From assembly GCA_027490875.1 (NCBI GenBank), contig JAIXXE010000099.1:1-14636 (forward strand): a stretch of 14,636 nt of DNA, written 5' to 3'. The stretch's first letter is position 1. Each line of letters starts with the position of its first letter. Shown here piece by piece: positions 5,812 through 12,455 of the stretch. The notes beneath the pieces were generated by a model. The model saw only the letters and a list, made by a program, of their open reading frames with translations, did no database searches and was not told the DNA's origin. The position numbers and the translations under genes were made by a program. The DNA is from Alphaproteobacteria bacterium. GTDB lineage: Bacteria > Pseudomonadota > Alphaproteobacteria > UBA2136 > UBA6156.

Positions 5812-6177
5812 ATGGCGTTCTACGAATTTACGACCATCATTCGCCCCGACGTGCCCACCACCACGGTGGAAACCGTCTCCGGCAAAATTGCCGATATGGT
5901 GAAGAAGCACAAAGGCAAAATTATCAAGACCGAGCAATGGGGCCTGCGCACGCTGGCCTATGCCATCAAAAAACACCGCAAGGGTTATTACACCCTGCAC
6001 GGGCTGCAACTGAACGATGCCAGCGCCGTGAACGAGCTGGAATACGCCATGAAGCTTTCCGATGACGTGATTCGCTTCATGACGGTGAAGGTGGACGAAA
6101 TTTCCAAAGAACCGAGCGCTATCCTCAAGGCCAAAGCCCGTGCTGAAGAAGCCGAGCTGATGGGCCCACAGGCATAA
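5812..6177 (+). CDS. rpsF: 30S ribosomal protein bS6
   Basis: bS6 binds bS18 on the platform of the small subunit. The 121-aa product shows YEFTTIIRPDV (4-14) at the start, the conserved centre TEQWGLRTLAYAIKKHRKGY (40-59) and VNELEYAMKLSDDVIRFM (73-90), then a charged helical tail. The ATG at 5812 has AAAGGAG ending ten bases upstream. An earlier in-frame start would add a sequence unlike bS6. It is the first gene of rpsF-rpsR-rplI, 28 bases before rpsR. Confidence 0.95.
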   Translation: MAFYEFTTIIRPDVPTTTVETVSGKIADMVKKHKGKIIKTEQWGLRTLAYAIKKHRKGYYTLHGLQLNDASAVNELEYAMKLSDDVIRFMTVKVDEISKEPSAILKAKARAEEAELMGPQA

Positions 6178-6205
6178 TTCAGGCAACCGAACAAGGATTA
6201 TTCTC

Positions 6206-6682
6206 ATGGCTATGGAACCACTCCCCGCCCGCCGCCCCAACGACAAATCGAAGGGCAAAGGTAAAGGCAAAGGCAAGTTTAGCAAAGGCCCACGCAAAGA
6301 AGGCACCGATGGTGGCTTCAAGAAGGACGCCAAGTACTCACCGCGTCTGCTGGGTAAAGCCTATTTTCAACGTCGCCGTGGCTGCCCCTTCAGCGGCCCC
6401 AAGGCCACCAAGATTGACTACAAGGACGTTCGGATGCTTTCCAAGTACCTGAGCGACCTGGGCAAGATTCTCCCCCGCCACCTCAGCGGTGTGTGTGCTG
6501 CCAAGCAGGGCGAGCTGGCCACGGCCATCGCCCGTGCCCGCATGCTGGCCTTGCTACCGTTTGTGCTGAAGGCCGACCCAGCCGCCGAGCGCGAACAGCG
6601 CAACGAGCGCATCGCTGCTCGCGTGGCCCGCTTTGCCGAGCGCGACGCCCAGCGCGCCCGTGCGACCGAGAGCGCAGAATAA
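6206..6682 (+). CDS. rpsR: 30S ribosomal protein bS18, unusually long
   Basis: The core YFQRRRGCPFSGPK (53-66), then IDYKDVRMLSKYLSDLGKI (70-88) and LPRHLSGVCAAKQGELATAI (89-108), is a clear bS18. The usual length is about 75-95 residues, but this product has 158. The N-terminus adds about 48 residues including KSKGKGKGKGKFSKGPRK, and the C-terminus adds about 40 highly charged residues (ADPAAEREQRNERIAARVAR and on). The N-terminal stretch is encoded by near-identical AAAGGC hexamers (6250-6276). AAGGA precedes the ATG by nine bases. The extensions are probably flexible, RNA-contacting tails (inference). It lies 24 bases before rplI. Confidence 0.93.
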   Translation: MAMEPLPARRPNDKSKGKGKGKGKFSKGPRKEGTDGGFKKDAKYSPRLLGKAYFQRRRGCPFSGPKATKIDYKDVRMLSKYLSDLGKILPRHLSGVCAAKQGELATAIARARMLALLPFVLKADPAAEREQRNERIAARVARFAERDAQRARATESAE

Positions 6683-6706
6683 ATCTGGTGAGAAGGAGAT
6701 AGAACA

Positions 6707-7165
6707 ATGGCTCACATGAATGTCATTCTAACCGAGGCCCTGCAAGGCGTTGGTAAACTAGGCGAAACCGTGCGCGTAAAGGCGGGTTTTGCCCGTAATT
6801 TTCTGCTGCCACGCAACAAGGCCATGGCTGCCACCAAGGCTAACGCGGCCCTGTTTGCCGAGCAAAAGGCTCAGCTAGAAGCCCAAAACGCCAAGGCCAA
6901 GGCCGCGGCCGAGCAACTGGTAGCCCAGCACGCTGGCCTGCAGCTGGATCTCACCCGTCACGCCAGCGAAACCGGCCAACTGTACGGCTCGGTGAAGGCG
7001 AAGGATTTTGTCCCCGAGCTGCAGCACAAGGGCCTGAAGGTCGAAGCCAGCCAGATTCTCTTGGCCACCTCTGTTAAGGACGTTGGCGACCACAGCATCC
7101 GGGTTGCACTGCACCCCGAAGTGCTGCTGACCGTTGCGGTTAAGATTACCCGCCAGAGCCTCTAG
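6707..7165 (+). CDS. rplI: 50S ribosomal protein bL9
   Basis: bL9 binds near the L1 stalk and reaches towards the neighbouring ribosome. The 152-aa product has the family's full length and both domains. The N-terminal domain is MNVILTEALQGVGKLGETVR with GFARNFLLPRNKAM (27-40). A long central helix rich in Ala and Lys (about 44-80) follows, then the C-terminal domain with GQLYGSVKAKDF (90-101) and HSIRVALHPEV (128-138). A strong ribosome site, AGAAGGAGA, precedes the ATG. It is the last gene of the operon, followed by a terminator 18 bases after its stop. Confidence 0.95.
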   Translation: MAHMNVILTEALQGVGKLGETVRVKAGFARNFLLPRNKAMAATKANAALFAEQKAQLEAQNAKAKAAAEQLVAQHAGLQLDLTRHASETGQLYGSVKAKDFVPELQHKGLKVEASQILLATSVKDVGDHSIRVALHPEVLLTVAVKITRQSL

Positions 7166-7182
7166 GCACTGGAAACGCAAAT

Positions 7183-7208
7183 AAAACTCGCCGCTGGCGG
7201 GTTTTTTT
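7183..7208 (+). terminator. Intrinsic terminator of the rpsF-rpsR-rplI operon
   Basis: CTCGCC (7187-7192) pairs with GGCGGG (7196-7201) around a GCT-type loop, preceded by AAAA and followed by seven T (7202-7208). Confidence 0.8.
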
Positions 7209-7210
7209 GT

Positions 7211-7249
7211 TTGACACCTTCTGAAGAATGTCGGTAAAAAAAATTACCG
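7211..7249 (+). promoter_or_regulatory. Promoter and palindrome before the DUF465 gene
   Basis: TTGACA (7211-7216) is followed after 18 bp by TAAAAA (7235-7240), a 4 of 6 match to the -10 box. A perfect inverted repeat CGGTAA-N6-TTACCG (7232-7249) covers this -10 region and could bind a regulator. Confidence 0.45.
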
Positions 7250-7273
7250 TAACGCCTGTTAGGAGACAATCTT

Positions 7274-7516
7274 GTGGCGAAATCAGGTACGAACGTTTCC
7301 AAACCACGCCCCCTGTCCGAGCTTTCCTTGGACAAACTGCAGACTATGCTCCAGAACCTTGAAAGTGAGCATGCCTCACTTGAGACTGCCTTAGGAGTTA
7401 AGGGTTCCTCGGATCAGGCCATCAAAAGGATGAAATGGAGGAAGCTCATCATCAAGGACGAGATGGTGAGGGTCAAAGCCACACTTGATGGGCGGAGAGA
7501 GTCCAAAGCGGCCTGA
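7274..7516 (+). CDS. DUF465 (YdcH-like) coiled-coil protein
   Basis: This 80-aa cytosolic protein has a helical hairpin that matches DUF465 by eye. LQTMLQNLESEHASLETAL (22-40) corresponds to the family's 'LxxEHxxLexxI' helix. AIKRMKWRKLIIKDEMVRVK (49-68) corresponds to the signature 'LKKxKLxLKDEIxxL'. The family is widespread in alphaproteobacteria and its function is not established. The start is GTG 7274, behind AGGAGA seven bases upstream. The gene is monocistronic, between two terminators, with its own promoter. The assignment is by pattern only. Confidence 0.72.
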   Translation: MAKSGTNVSKPRPLSELSLDKLQTMLQNLESEHASLETALGVKGSSDQAIKRMKWRKLIIKDEMVRVKATLDGRRESKAA

Positions 7517-7540
7517 GCACTGCTAGCCCCGCACAACGAA

Positions 7541-7574
7541 GAGAAGGCCCGCCACACCAGCGCGGGCCTTTCTC
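7541..7574. terminator. Bidirectional terminator between the DUF465 and pirin genes
   Basis: AAGGCCCGC (7544-7552) pairs perfectly with GCGGGCCTT (7562-7570), flanked by GAG and TCTC. Pyrimidine-rich tracts follow the stem on both strands. It lies between two convergent genes and can serve both. Confidence 0.7.
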
Positions 7575-7583
7575 TGTTGGGCG

Positions 7584-8306
7584 TTAGGCCATCACCACGG
7601 CCACCACATGGGCTGGCCCGTGGGCTTGAAGGTGCACCTTCCCGGCTGGAAGCCCAAGGCCATCCCCTGCGGCAGCTGGCTGGCCATTGACTGTTACACT
7701 GCCTGCAACCACCTGCACCCATGCCCCCAAGGGCGCTTCAAGCGGTAGTAACTCCTCAGTCCCCAGCAGTTTGGCCCGGTGCAGGCTCGCTTTGGCGTTG
7801 AGTAACAGGCTCCCCCCTTGGCCGTCGGGGCTGGCCAGCAGCTGCCAGCCCTGCGCTGGGGGCAATGCGACTTGGGCATAGCGCGGCGTTAACCCCTTGG
7901 CCTTGGGCAGTAACCAGAGCTGTAAAAACTTCACGGGTTCGGTGGGGCTGGCGTTGTACTCGCTGTGAGTCACGCCTGTGCCTGCGGTCATCACCTGCAG
8001 TTCATCGGGCCGAATCACCCCTTCTCCACCGCTGCTGTCGCGATGCGCCAAGCCACCTTCCAGCACGTAGCTTACAATTTCCATGTCGCGGTGCGGGTGG
8101 GCTGGAAAGCCACCACCACCGGCCACGGTATCGTCATTCAACACCCGTAACACCCCAAACCCCATGCGCGCTTGGTCGTAATATTCGCCAAACGAAAAAC
8201 TATGCCAGCTTTGCAGCCAGCCAAAATCGGCTCTTCCCCGGCTGGCTGCCGTGTAATGGGTCAGGGGTAATGCCACAGTGCTTTCCAAGGGTGTTGCAGG
8301 TTTCAT
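7584..8306 (-). CDS. Pirin family protein (YhhW-type)
   Basis: This 240-aa bicupin has the pirin signatures. AHPHRDMEIVSYVLEG (69-84) supplies metal ligands His70 and His72. MTAGTGVTHSEYN (106-118) supplies His114 and Glu116. GGEGVIRPDELQ (93-104) and FLQLWLLP (127-134) are also typical. E. coli YhhW, of similar length and motifs, cleaves quercetin in vitro; the physiological substrate is uncertain. All four metal ligands are present, so a metal-dependent oxygenase or redox-sensing role is plausible. The ATG at 8306 has GGAGA six bases upstream. An earlier in-frame ATG at 8342 would overlap the palindrome at 8338-8362 and is less likely. It lies 86 bases downstream of hda. Confidence 0.88.
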   Translation of the reverse strand: MKPATPLESTVALPLTHYTAASRGRADFGWLQSWHSFSFGEYYDQARMGFGVLRVLNDDTVAGGGGFPAHPHRDMEIVSYVLEGGLAHRDSSGGEGVIRPDELQVMTAGTGVTHSEYNASPTEPVKFLQLWLLPKAKGLTPRYAQVALPPAQGWQLLASPDGQGGSLLLNAKASLHRAKLLGTEELLPLEAPLGAWVQVVAGSVTVNGQPAAAGDGLGLPAGKVHLQAHGPAHVVAVVMA

Positions 8307-8337
8307 CGATAGTCTCCAAACGTATGGTTTATGTTTC

Positions 8338-8362
8338 ATCATTTCTGTTTTATAGAAATGAT
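8338..8362. promoter_or_regulatory. 25-bp palindrome upstream of the pirin gene
   Basis: ATCATTTCT (8338-8346) and AGAAATGAT (8354-8362) form a perfect inverted repeat around a 7-base spacer. A TATAAA-like box on the minus strand (8354-8349) and a TTGACA (8370-8365) overlap or adjoin it. The size and symmetry suit a dimeric repressor such as MarR, TetR or HxlR types (inference). Confidence 0.5.
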
Positions 8363-8392
8363 TATGTCAATTAGCATCTCTTGTTATGCCAG

Positions 8393-8986
8393 TCAAGGCT
8401 GCGCTGTTTGTTCCAGCAACTGCCGCACAAGCGGGACTGTTATGGCGCGTTTTTCCGTCAGACTCACGCCATCCAATGCCCTCAAGAAACCATACAGAGC
8501 GGCCGGATTACGGTCGGCACGCGCCAACACATAATCCGCCACCGCCTGCGTGAGTACCAACTGCCGTTGCACCGACCACTTCGAGAAAAGTGCCCGTAGT
8601 TCATCGTCGTCTGGCCTGCCAACTTCCAGCTGGGGCGCCAGCAGCAGGCGGCTACGCACATCGGCAAGCAAGCCAGTCAGCTGGGCTGCCGGGGCGCGGC
8701 TGGCCACGACCACCCGTGGCCCTGCACGTTGCAACGCCGCTTGCAGCGCATGAAAAAGCTCGGCAGAACTATCAGGCGTAAGCTGCTCCAGGTCATCCAC
8801 AGTATAGGCCCCCTGTTCACGGGCTAACGTCAGCAGGTGGCTCTTGCCAAGCCCTGCAGCACCATACAGGCATACCACGGGGGCTGTACCATGCACACCT
8901 GCAAAGGCAGCGGCCGATGCCTTCACCGGCACCCATGCACCATCGTGCACGACTTCCAGCAGCCCCGGGAAAATTACCTGTCGCAT
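8393..8986 (-). CDS. hdaA: Hda/HdaA-type DnaA regulatory inactivator
   Basis: Hda joins the sliding clamp and stimulates ATP hydrolysis by DnaA, preventing reinitiation. The 197-aa AAA+ domain is close to DnaA domain III. Walker A is GAAGLGKSH (42-50), and Walker B/acidic is YTVDDLEQL (61-69). VVVASRAP (92-99) is sensor-I-like and DVRSRL (109-114) is conserved. LARADRNPAALYGFLRALD (154-172) corresponds to the sensor-II helix. It lacks the DnaA domain IV DNA-binding helices, as Hda does. The N-terminal RQVIFPGL contains a QxxxF-like segment that may be the clamp-binding motif (inference). It starts 21 bases after the DUF2066 gene, an arrangement known in other proteobacteria. No good ribosome site is visible, so translation may be coupled. 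The symbol follows alphaproteobacterial use. Confidence 0.85.
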   Translation of the reverse strand: MRQVIFPGLLEVVHDGAWVPVKASAAAFAGVHGTAPVVCLYGAAGLGKSHLLTLAREQGAYTVDDLEQLTPDSSAELFHALQAALQRAGPRVVVASRAPAAQLTGLLADVRSRLLLAPQLEVGRPDDDELRALFSKWSVQRQLVLTQAVADYVLARADRNPAALYGFLRALDGVSLTEKRAITVPLVRQLLEQTAQP

Positions 8987-9007
8987 AAAAAGAGCAAGCC
9001 CGGTCGC

Positions 9008-9850
9008 TTACCAGAGTTCGGGCAGCCAACTTGGCCGCTTGAGCAAAGCAGGCTTGGGGGCAGCGGGGGGCACAGCAGTTGCAGCAGCAGCCTCAGTGGC
9101 CTGCGCTGGCGGCCCTTCAGCGATACTTACGGCAGCGTTCGTGGCGTTTGTTGCGGCCGGAATTAAGGGCTCTGTCAGGGGTTGTAACTCGGCACTCCAG
9201 CCTACCAAAGCCGCGCGCAGTTGGTCGGGGGATTGTAAACTTGCCACGTCGTACTCCACCCCTTCACGCACCCAACGGCGGAGCGTTACGGTGGTATCTG
9301 GCAGCGCTTGCAAGGCACGGCGGGCGCGGTCTTGCGCGGCCACAGCAGGCTCTGGAATCCACACCCGCCACCGTTCACGGGGGGTAGCAGTCGCTACGAC
9401 TTCTGTTAACGATGATGCCGTTGATGTTGCTGAAATTGGCAGGGTTGCCGAGGGTGAAACGCTCCCGCCAAAGTTACGTCGCAGCATTGCTTCATTAAAG
9501 GTGAGGTCTACGGTTAACGCGTAGCTTGGTAGCACCACCTCGCGCCCGATTTGATACCGGCTGACAAACCGCATCGCCTCACCCAAGGTGGCCACGCGGC
9601 GCTGGGCTTCTGCCGCAGGTAACCCCATCGGGCCAGTCAAGACGGCTGGTAGCGCCTTACGGGCGGCTTGTTCCAGCGCAACATCGCGGGCAAAGCCGGT
9701 GGTTTGGCTTAACACCACCGCTACTCCCTTAATTTGCCACGGTGAGGTTGGCGAAGTTGTTGGCGAAGATGTTAGCGAAGATTGAGCGGCAACCACCCAT
9801 GGCAACAGGCACAACGTCAACAACCAGCCACCGTATTTGAATCCGTTCAT
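9008..9850 (-). CDS. DUF2066-like exported protein
   Basis: This 280-aa protein has a signal peptide (basic GFK, hydrophobic GGWLLTLCLLPWVVA, AAQ cleavage). The region QIKGVAVVLSQ, FARDVALEQAARKALPAVL and FVSRYQIGREVVLPSYALTV, with LTFNEAMLRRNF, fits DUF2066: a mature N-terminal domain in which conserved Ala/Arg helices precede strands. The function of this family is unknown. The C-terminal third is low-complexity, rich in Pro and Ala (IPAATNATNAAVSIAEGPP and on). Residues about 25-36 come from a 12-bp tandem repeat. AAGGAAG lies upstream of the ATG. It is probably the first gene of a unit with hda and perhaps the pirin gene. Domain assignment is by pattern and by position next to hda. Confidence 0.6.
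   Translation of the reverse strand: MNGFKYGGWLLTLCLLPWVVAAQSSLTSSPTTSPTSPWQIKGVAVVLSQTTGFARDVALEQAARKALPAVLTGPMGLPAAEAQRRVATLGEAMRFVSRYQIGREVVLPSYALTVDLTFNEAMLRRNFGGSVSPSATLPISATSTASSLTEVVATATPRERWRVWIPEPAVAAQDRARRALQALPDTTVTLRRWVREGVEYDVASLQSPDQLRAALVGWSAELQPLTEPLIPAATNATNAAVSIAEGPPAQATEAAAATAVPPAAPKPALLKRPSWLPELW
9747..9782 (-). repeat. 12-bp tandem repeat, three copies, in the DUF2066 gene
   Basis: On the plus strand the units are GTTGGCGAAGTT, GTTGGCGAAGAT and GTTAGCGAAGAT. They encode a Ser/Pro/Thr linker just after the signal peptide. A change in copy number would keep the reading frame. Confidence 0.7.
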
Positions 9851-9931
9851 CTGCCCATCTTCCTTTTATACTTTTATAAAATAATCTGCCCGAAAGCAGG
9901 CCCCAAGAGCAAGGAGAAAGGACATTGCGTA

Positions 9932-9979
9932 AGGTTGTAAAAAATAATTCTTTACAACCTATGGTTGTATTTGTAAGAT
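9932..9979 (+). promoter_or_regulatory. gntR promoter with overlapping palindromic operator
   Basis: AGGTTGTAAA (9932-9941) and TTTACAACCT (9951-9960) form a perfect 10-bp inverted repeat around 9 bases. A third GGTTGTA half-site (9963-9969) makes a second inverted pair with ACAACC. TTTACA (9951-9956), 17 bp and TAAGAT (9974-9979) form a promoter. The right arm of the palindrome therefore covers the -35 box and the third half-site lies in the spacer. This layout suits repression, probably by the adjacent GntR protein, possibly also of the divergent DUF2066-hda unit. Confidence 0.6.
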
Positions 9980-10011
9980 GCCAGACAATTGCAACAAGGA
10001 AGCTGCTAACT

Positions 10012-10743
10012 ATGCAAAACTCCCCCTCAACCCCCAACACTTTGGCTGCACTTTTCCCTCCAAGCCCTCTGCAGCGTCCGCGGCGCGCGCAGTATATTGC
10101 CGACTCCTTACGTGCCCTTATCCTCAGCGGCTCCCTCGCCATCGGCAGCAAATTGCCTACCGAAACGGTGCTATGCCAACAGTTTTGCGTCAGCCGCACC
10201 ACCTTGCGCGAGGCTATCCAGATGCTTCGCAGCACTGGCCTCCTCGAAGTCACTCCCGGTCGCGGTAGCTACGTCAAGGCGCCTTCCCTTTCTCCCCTCT
10301 TGCCTACTTTAATGATAGCAGCGCAAGGGCGTGGCCTTAAGCAATCCAACCCTATGGCATTGCTGGGCCTGTTGCACCAGCACGGGTTGCAAGGCTGGCA
10401 AGGGGCGTTGCGGCAGCGTGAAGCCGTGCAGGCGCTCTATCAGCACCAGCTGCCCCGCCATGCGGCTGCCGCCGAGGCAACTGCGGCGGAAGTGTCGTGG
10501 CATTTGGCGTTGCTAGAATTAAGTCAGCAGCCGCTGCTAAGTTTTTTGGGACAACAGCTGGTGGCGCTGATGCAGCTGCAACGGCAACAGCTCTATCATA
10601 ATCCCGATGAATTGCTGCGCACCAGCCAGGTGCAGCTGCGCGTGAATGCCGCTCTGCTGGAAGGCGACACTGCGGGTGCCTTGCGTACTCTGTTGCCTTG
10701 GTGCGGCCTTACCACTCCGGCGCCAACAACGCGGGCGGCCTAA
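10012..10743 (+). CDS. GntR family (FadR-like) transcriptional regulator
   Basis: This is a 243-aa regulator. The N-terminal winged helix-turn-helix is clear: YIADSLRALILSGSLAIGSK (28-47), LPTETVLCQQFCVSRTTLRE (48-67) and LRSTGLLEVTPGRGSYV (72-88). The C-terminal half is helical and FCD-like in length, with WHLALLELSQQPLLSFL (163-179). The Asp/His metal-binding set usual in FCD domains is not evident, so the effector is unknown. The ATG at 10012 has AAGGA 12 bases upstream and lies 33 bases after the -10 box. Upstream in-frame starts would place the operator within the coding region. It diverges from the DUF2066-hda cluster and is 46 bases before the cation antiporter gene, which may be its target. 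Confidence 0.82.
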   Translation: MQNSPSTPNTLAALFPPSPLQRPRRAQYIADSLRALILSGSLAIGSKLPTETVLCQQFCVSRTTLREAIQMLRSTGLLEVTPGRGSYVKAPSLSPLLPTLMIAAQGRGLKQSNPMALLGLLHQHGLQGWQGALRQREAVQALYQHQLPRHAAAAEATAAEVSWHLALLELSQQPLLSFLGQQLVALMQLQRQQLYHNPDELLRTSQVQLRVNAALLEGDTAGALRTLLPWCGLTTPAPTTRAA

Positions 10744-10789
10744 CCGATTTCCCTTGCCCTGCTCGCACAGGCTTTGATATGCAGGTTTT

Positions 10790-11797
10790 ATGATTTTTAC
10801 GATTCTTTCGATGCTGGGTGGCTTGGTTTTCCTCACCCTTGGGGCTGAAGGCATGGTGCGTGGTGCGGTAAGCCTGGCCAACCGTTATGGCATGTCCGCG
10901 TTGCTGATTGGCCTTACCCTGGTAGGGTTTGGCACCAGTCTGCCCGAATTGGTCACCAGCCTTCAGGCGGCATGGAATGGTAACAGTGGCATTGCCGTGG
11001 GCAACGTGGTTGGGTCGAACATTTTTAATATTCTCGTTATTTTAGGGTTGACGGCACTGGTACGAAAAACCATGGTTAACAAGGCTGCTTGGCGCCAAAG
11101 TGGCATGGTCATGCTGGCCGTTACTATTTTGGCCATTCTTACCTTTACGGTGGTCCCAGAAATGCCCCGTTGGGTTGGTGCTCTTTGGATTGGACTGCTG
11201 TTTGTTTATCTGGGTTGGGAGTACTGGATGCGCAGCCGCCCCCACAAAAAGGGCAGTGTAGAGCCCGCACCCGAGGTAGCGTTGGTTAGCCTGCCAACAT
11301 GGGCATCGTTTGGCTTTATTGTGGCTGGTCTGGTTGGTTTAATGCTGGGCGCCAAGCTGTTGGTGGATGGGGCCGTAAGCCTCGCCCAGCTGTGGGGTGT
11401 TTCGGAAACATTCATTGGCCTGACCATTGTGGCTGCGGGTACCAGCCTGCCCGTACTAGCCACCAGCGTAATGGCAGCCTTGCGACGCCAGCCCGAGATT
11501 GCGGTGGGGACTATCATTGGTTCTAACATTTTTAACCTGTTGGGGATTCTTGGGCTTACGGCCTTGGTGTTGCCTGTCCCCATTCCTGCCACCATCATTG
11601 CGGTGGATATGTGGGTGATGTTGGGGGCTGCGGTTGCCTTCATGCTGTTCAGCCGGGTTGGCTGGCGGCTGACGCGGGCCGAAGGGGCGCTGTTCATCAT
11701 GTTCTACCTGCTCTACATGGTCTACCTGGTGCAGCATGCTGCCGCCGTGCCGGTCACCGCCACCACCCTGCTGACGACAATGCCCTTTGTCGGCTAA
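10790..11797 (+). CDS. CaCA family (YrbG-like) calcium/cation antiporter
   Basis: This 335-aa inner-membrane antiporter has about ten transmembrane segments in two inverted halves. Alpha-1 is GFGTSLPELVTSLQAA (46-61) with GNVVGSNIFNILVILG (71-86). Alpha-2 is AAGTSLPVLATSVMAA (215-230) with GTIIGSNIFNLLGILG (240-255). The halves are linked by a cytosolic loop rich in Arg, Lys and Pro (147-170). The family exchanges Na+ or H+ for Ca2+, and the Glu in each GTSLPE motif is a Ca2+ ligand (established from NCX_Mj). Glu53 is present in alpha-1, but alpha-2 has Val222 instead (codon GTA). Ion preference is therefore uncertain. A weak AGG precedes the ATG. It follows the GntR gene in the same direction. 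Confidence 0.9.
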   Translation: MIFTILSMLGGLVFLTLGAEGMVRGAVSLANRYGMSALLIGLTLVGFGTSLPELVTSLQAAWNGNSGIAVGNVVGSNIFNILVILGLTALVRKTMVNKAAWRQSGMVMLAVTILAILTFTVVPEMPRWVGALWIGLLFVYLGWEYWMRSRPHKKGSVEPAPEVALVSLPTWASFGFIVAGLVGLMLGAKLLVDGAVSLAQLWGVSETFIGLTIVAAGTSLPVLATSVMAALRRQPEIAVGTIIGSNIFNLLGILGLTALVLPVPIPATIIAVDMWVMLGAAVAFMLFSRVGWRLTRAEGALFIMFYLLYMVYLVQHAAAVPVTATTLLTTMPFVG

Positions 11798-11862
11798 CAC
11801 AGATTTTTAGGCTTTTGACTTAGGCTACTGACTGCCCAGCGGTCATTATAAGGGCAAGAGCC

Positions 11863-11891
11863 TTCGCAGCCTTGTTTTAACGGTGTATACT
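11863..11891 (+). promoter_or_regulatory. Promoter for a probable leaderless transcript
   Basis: TTCGCA (11863-11868), 17 bp and TATACT (11886-11891), with TG just before the -10 box, form a good sigma-70-type promoter. The predicted start, seven bases after the box, is the A of the ATG at 11898. Confidence 0.45.
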
Positions 11892-11897
11892 ACGGGT

Positions 11898-12446
11898 ATG
11901 CTGGTTCGTTCAATCGTCATCCCCCTCGCGCTGAGCCTTGGCGTTGGAATGCTGGCGCTGTGGCTTTCGCTTCGTGGTGCTGCACCACGGCAGATGAAGC
12001 CCGAGACAGCCCTGTTGGCTGTACTATTAGGCCTTGGTGCAAGCCTTAGCCCCGTGCTGGTATTGTTGCCCCTCTGGGCAGCACTGGGTGTTGCGGCAGT
12101 CTGGCCCAAACGGGCGATCCTCTTCATCGTGCTTGGGTATGGGGTGTTGGGGGCAGTTGCCATGCTAGGCCTTACGGCGTGGTCGTTCGTTTGGCAGGGG
12201 GCAGCGGCCTCTGCTGCAGTCTGGGTGGGGGGGGCATTGGTTGGCACGGCCCTTGGGTGCTACCAGCTCTATCATTGGCGCTGGTGGCCACCGTTCATGC
12301 AAACCCTGTGGGGCTGTACAGGCTTTAGTCTGATTTTTGCGAGTGGCAGCTTGGGGTACAGTACCGGGCTTGCGGTGGTAAATTTTCTTCTCATTCCGCT
12401 GCCGCTCTGGGCATGGTGGCTGGTCAAACGGCGTCAAAAATTTTAA
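11898..12446 (+). CDS. Uncharacterised polytopic membrane protein upstream of ruvA
   Basis: This 182-aa protein belongs to no family I recognise. It is very hydrophobic, with about six predicted membrane segments: near 5-25, 38-52, 55-69, 73-98, 105-122 and 137-176, the last containing two. A Trp/His-rich loop, YQLYHWRWWPP, precedes segment five, and the basic tail VKRRQKF suggests a cytosolic C-terminus. The ATG at 11898 lies at the predicted transcription start and has no ribosome site. GTG 11883 is an alternative that would overlap the -10 box. It ends nine bases before ruvA, a position often held by ruvC, so it is likely cotranscribed with ruvA. A G8 tract lies at 12227-12234. Confidence 0.65.
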   Translation: MLVRSIVIPLALSLGVGMLALWLSLRGAAPRQMKPETALLAVLLGLGASLSPVLVLLPLWAALGVAAVWPKRAILFIVLGYGVLGAVAMLGLTAWSFVWQGAAASAAVWVGGALVGTALGCYQLYHWRWWPPFMQTLWGCTGFSLIFASGSLGYSTGLAVVNFLLIPLPLWAWWLVKRRQKF

Positions 12447-12455
12447 GGTACTGCC

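Noticed and set aside
5767..6333. 188-codon minus-strand frame across rpsF/rpsR
   Set aside because: Antisense to two unmistakable ribosomal protein genes, with no ribosome site or family resemblance.
8844..9524. 226-codon plus-strand frame over hda and the DUF2066 gene
   Set aside because: Ser/Ala/Arg-rich shadow product spanning two real minus-strand genes and their gap.
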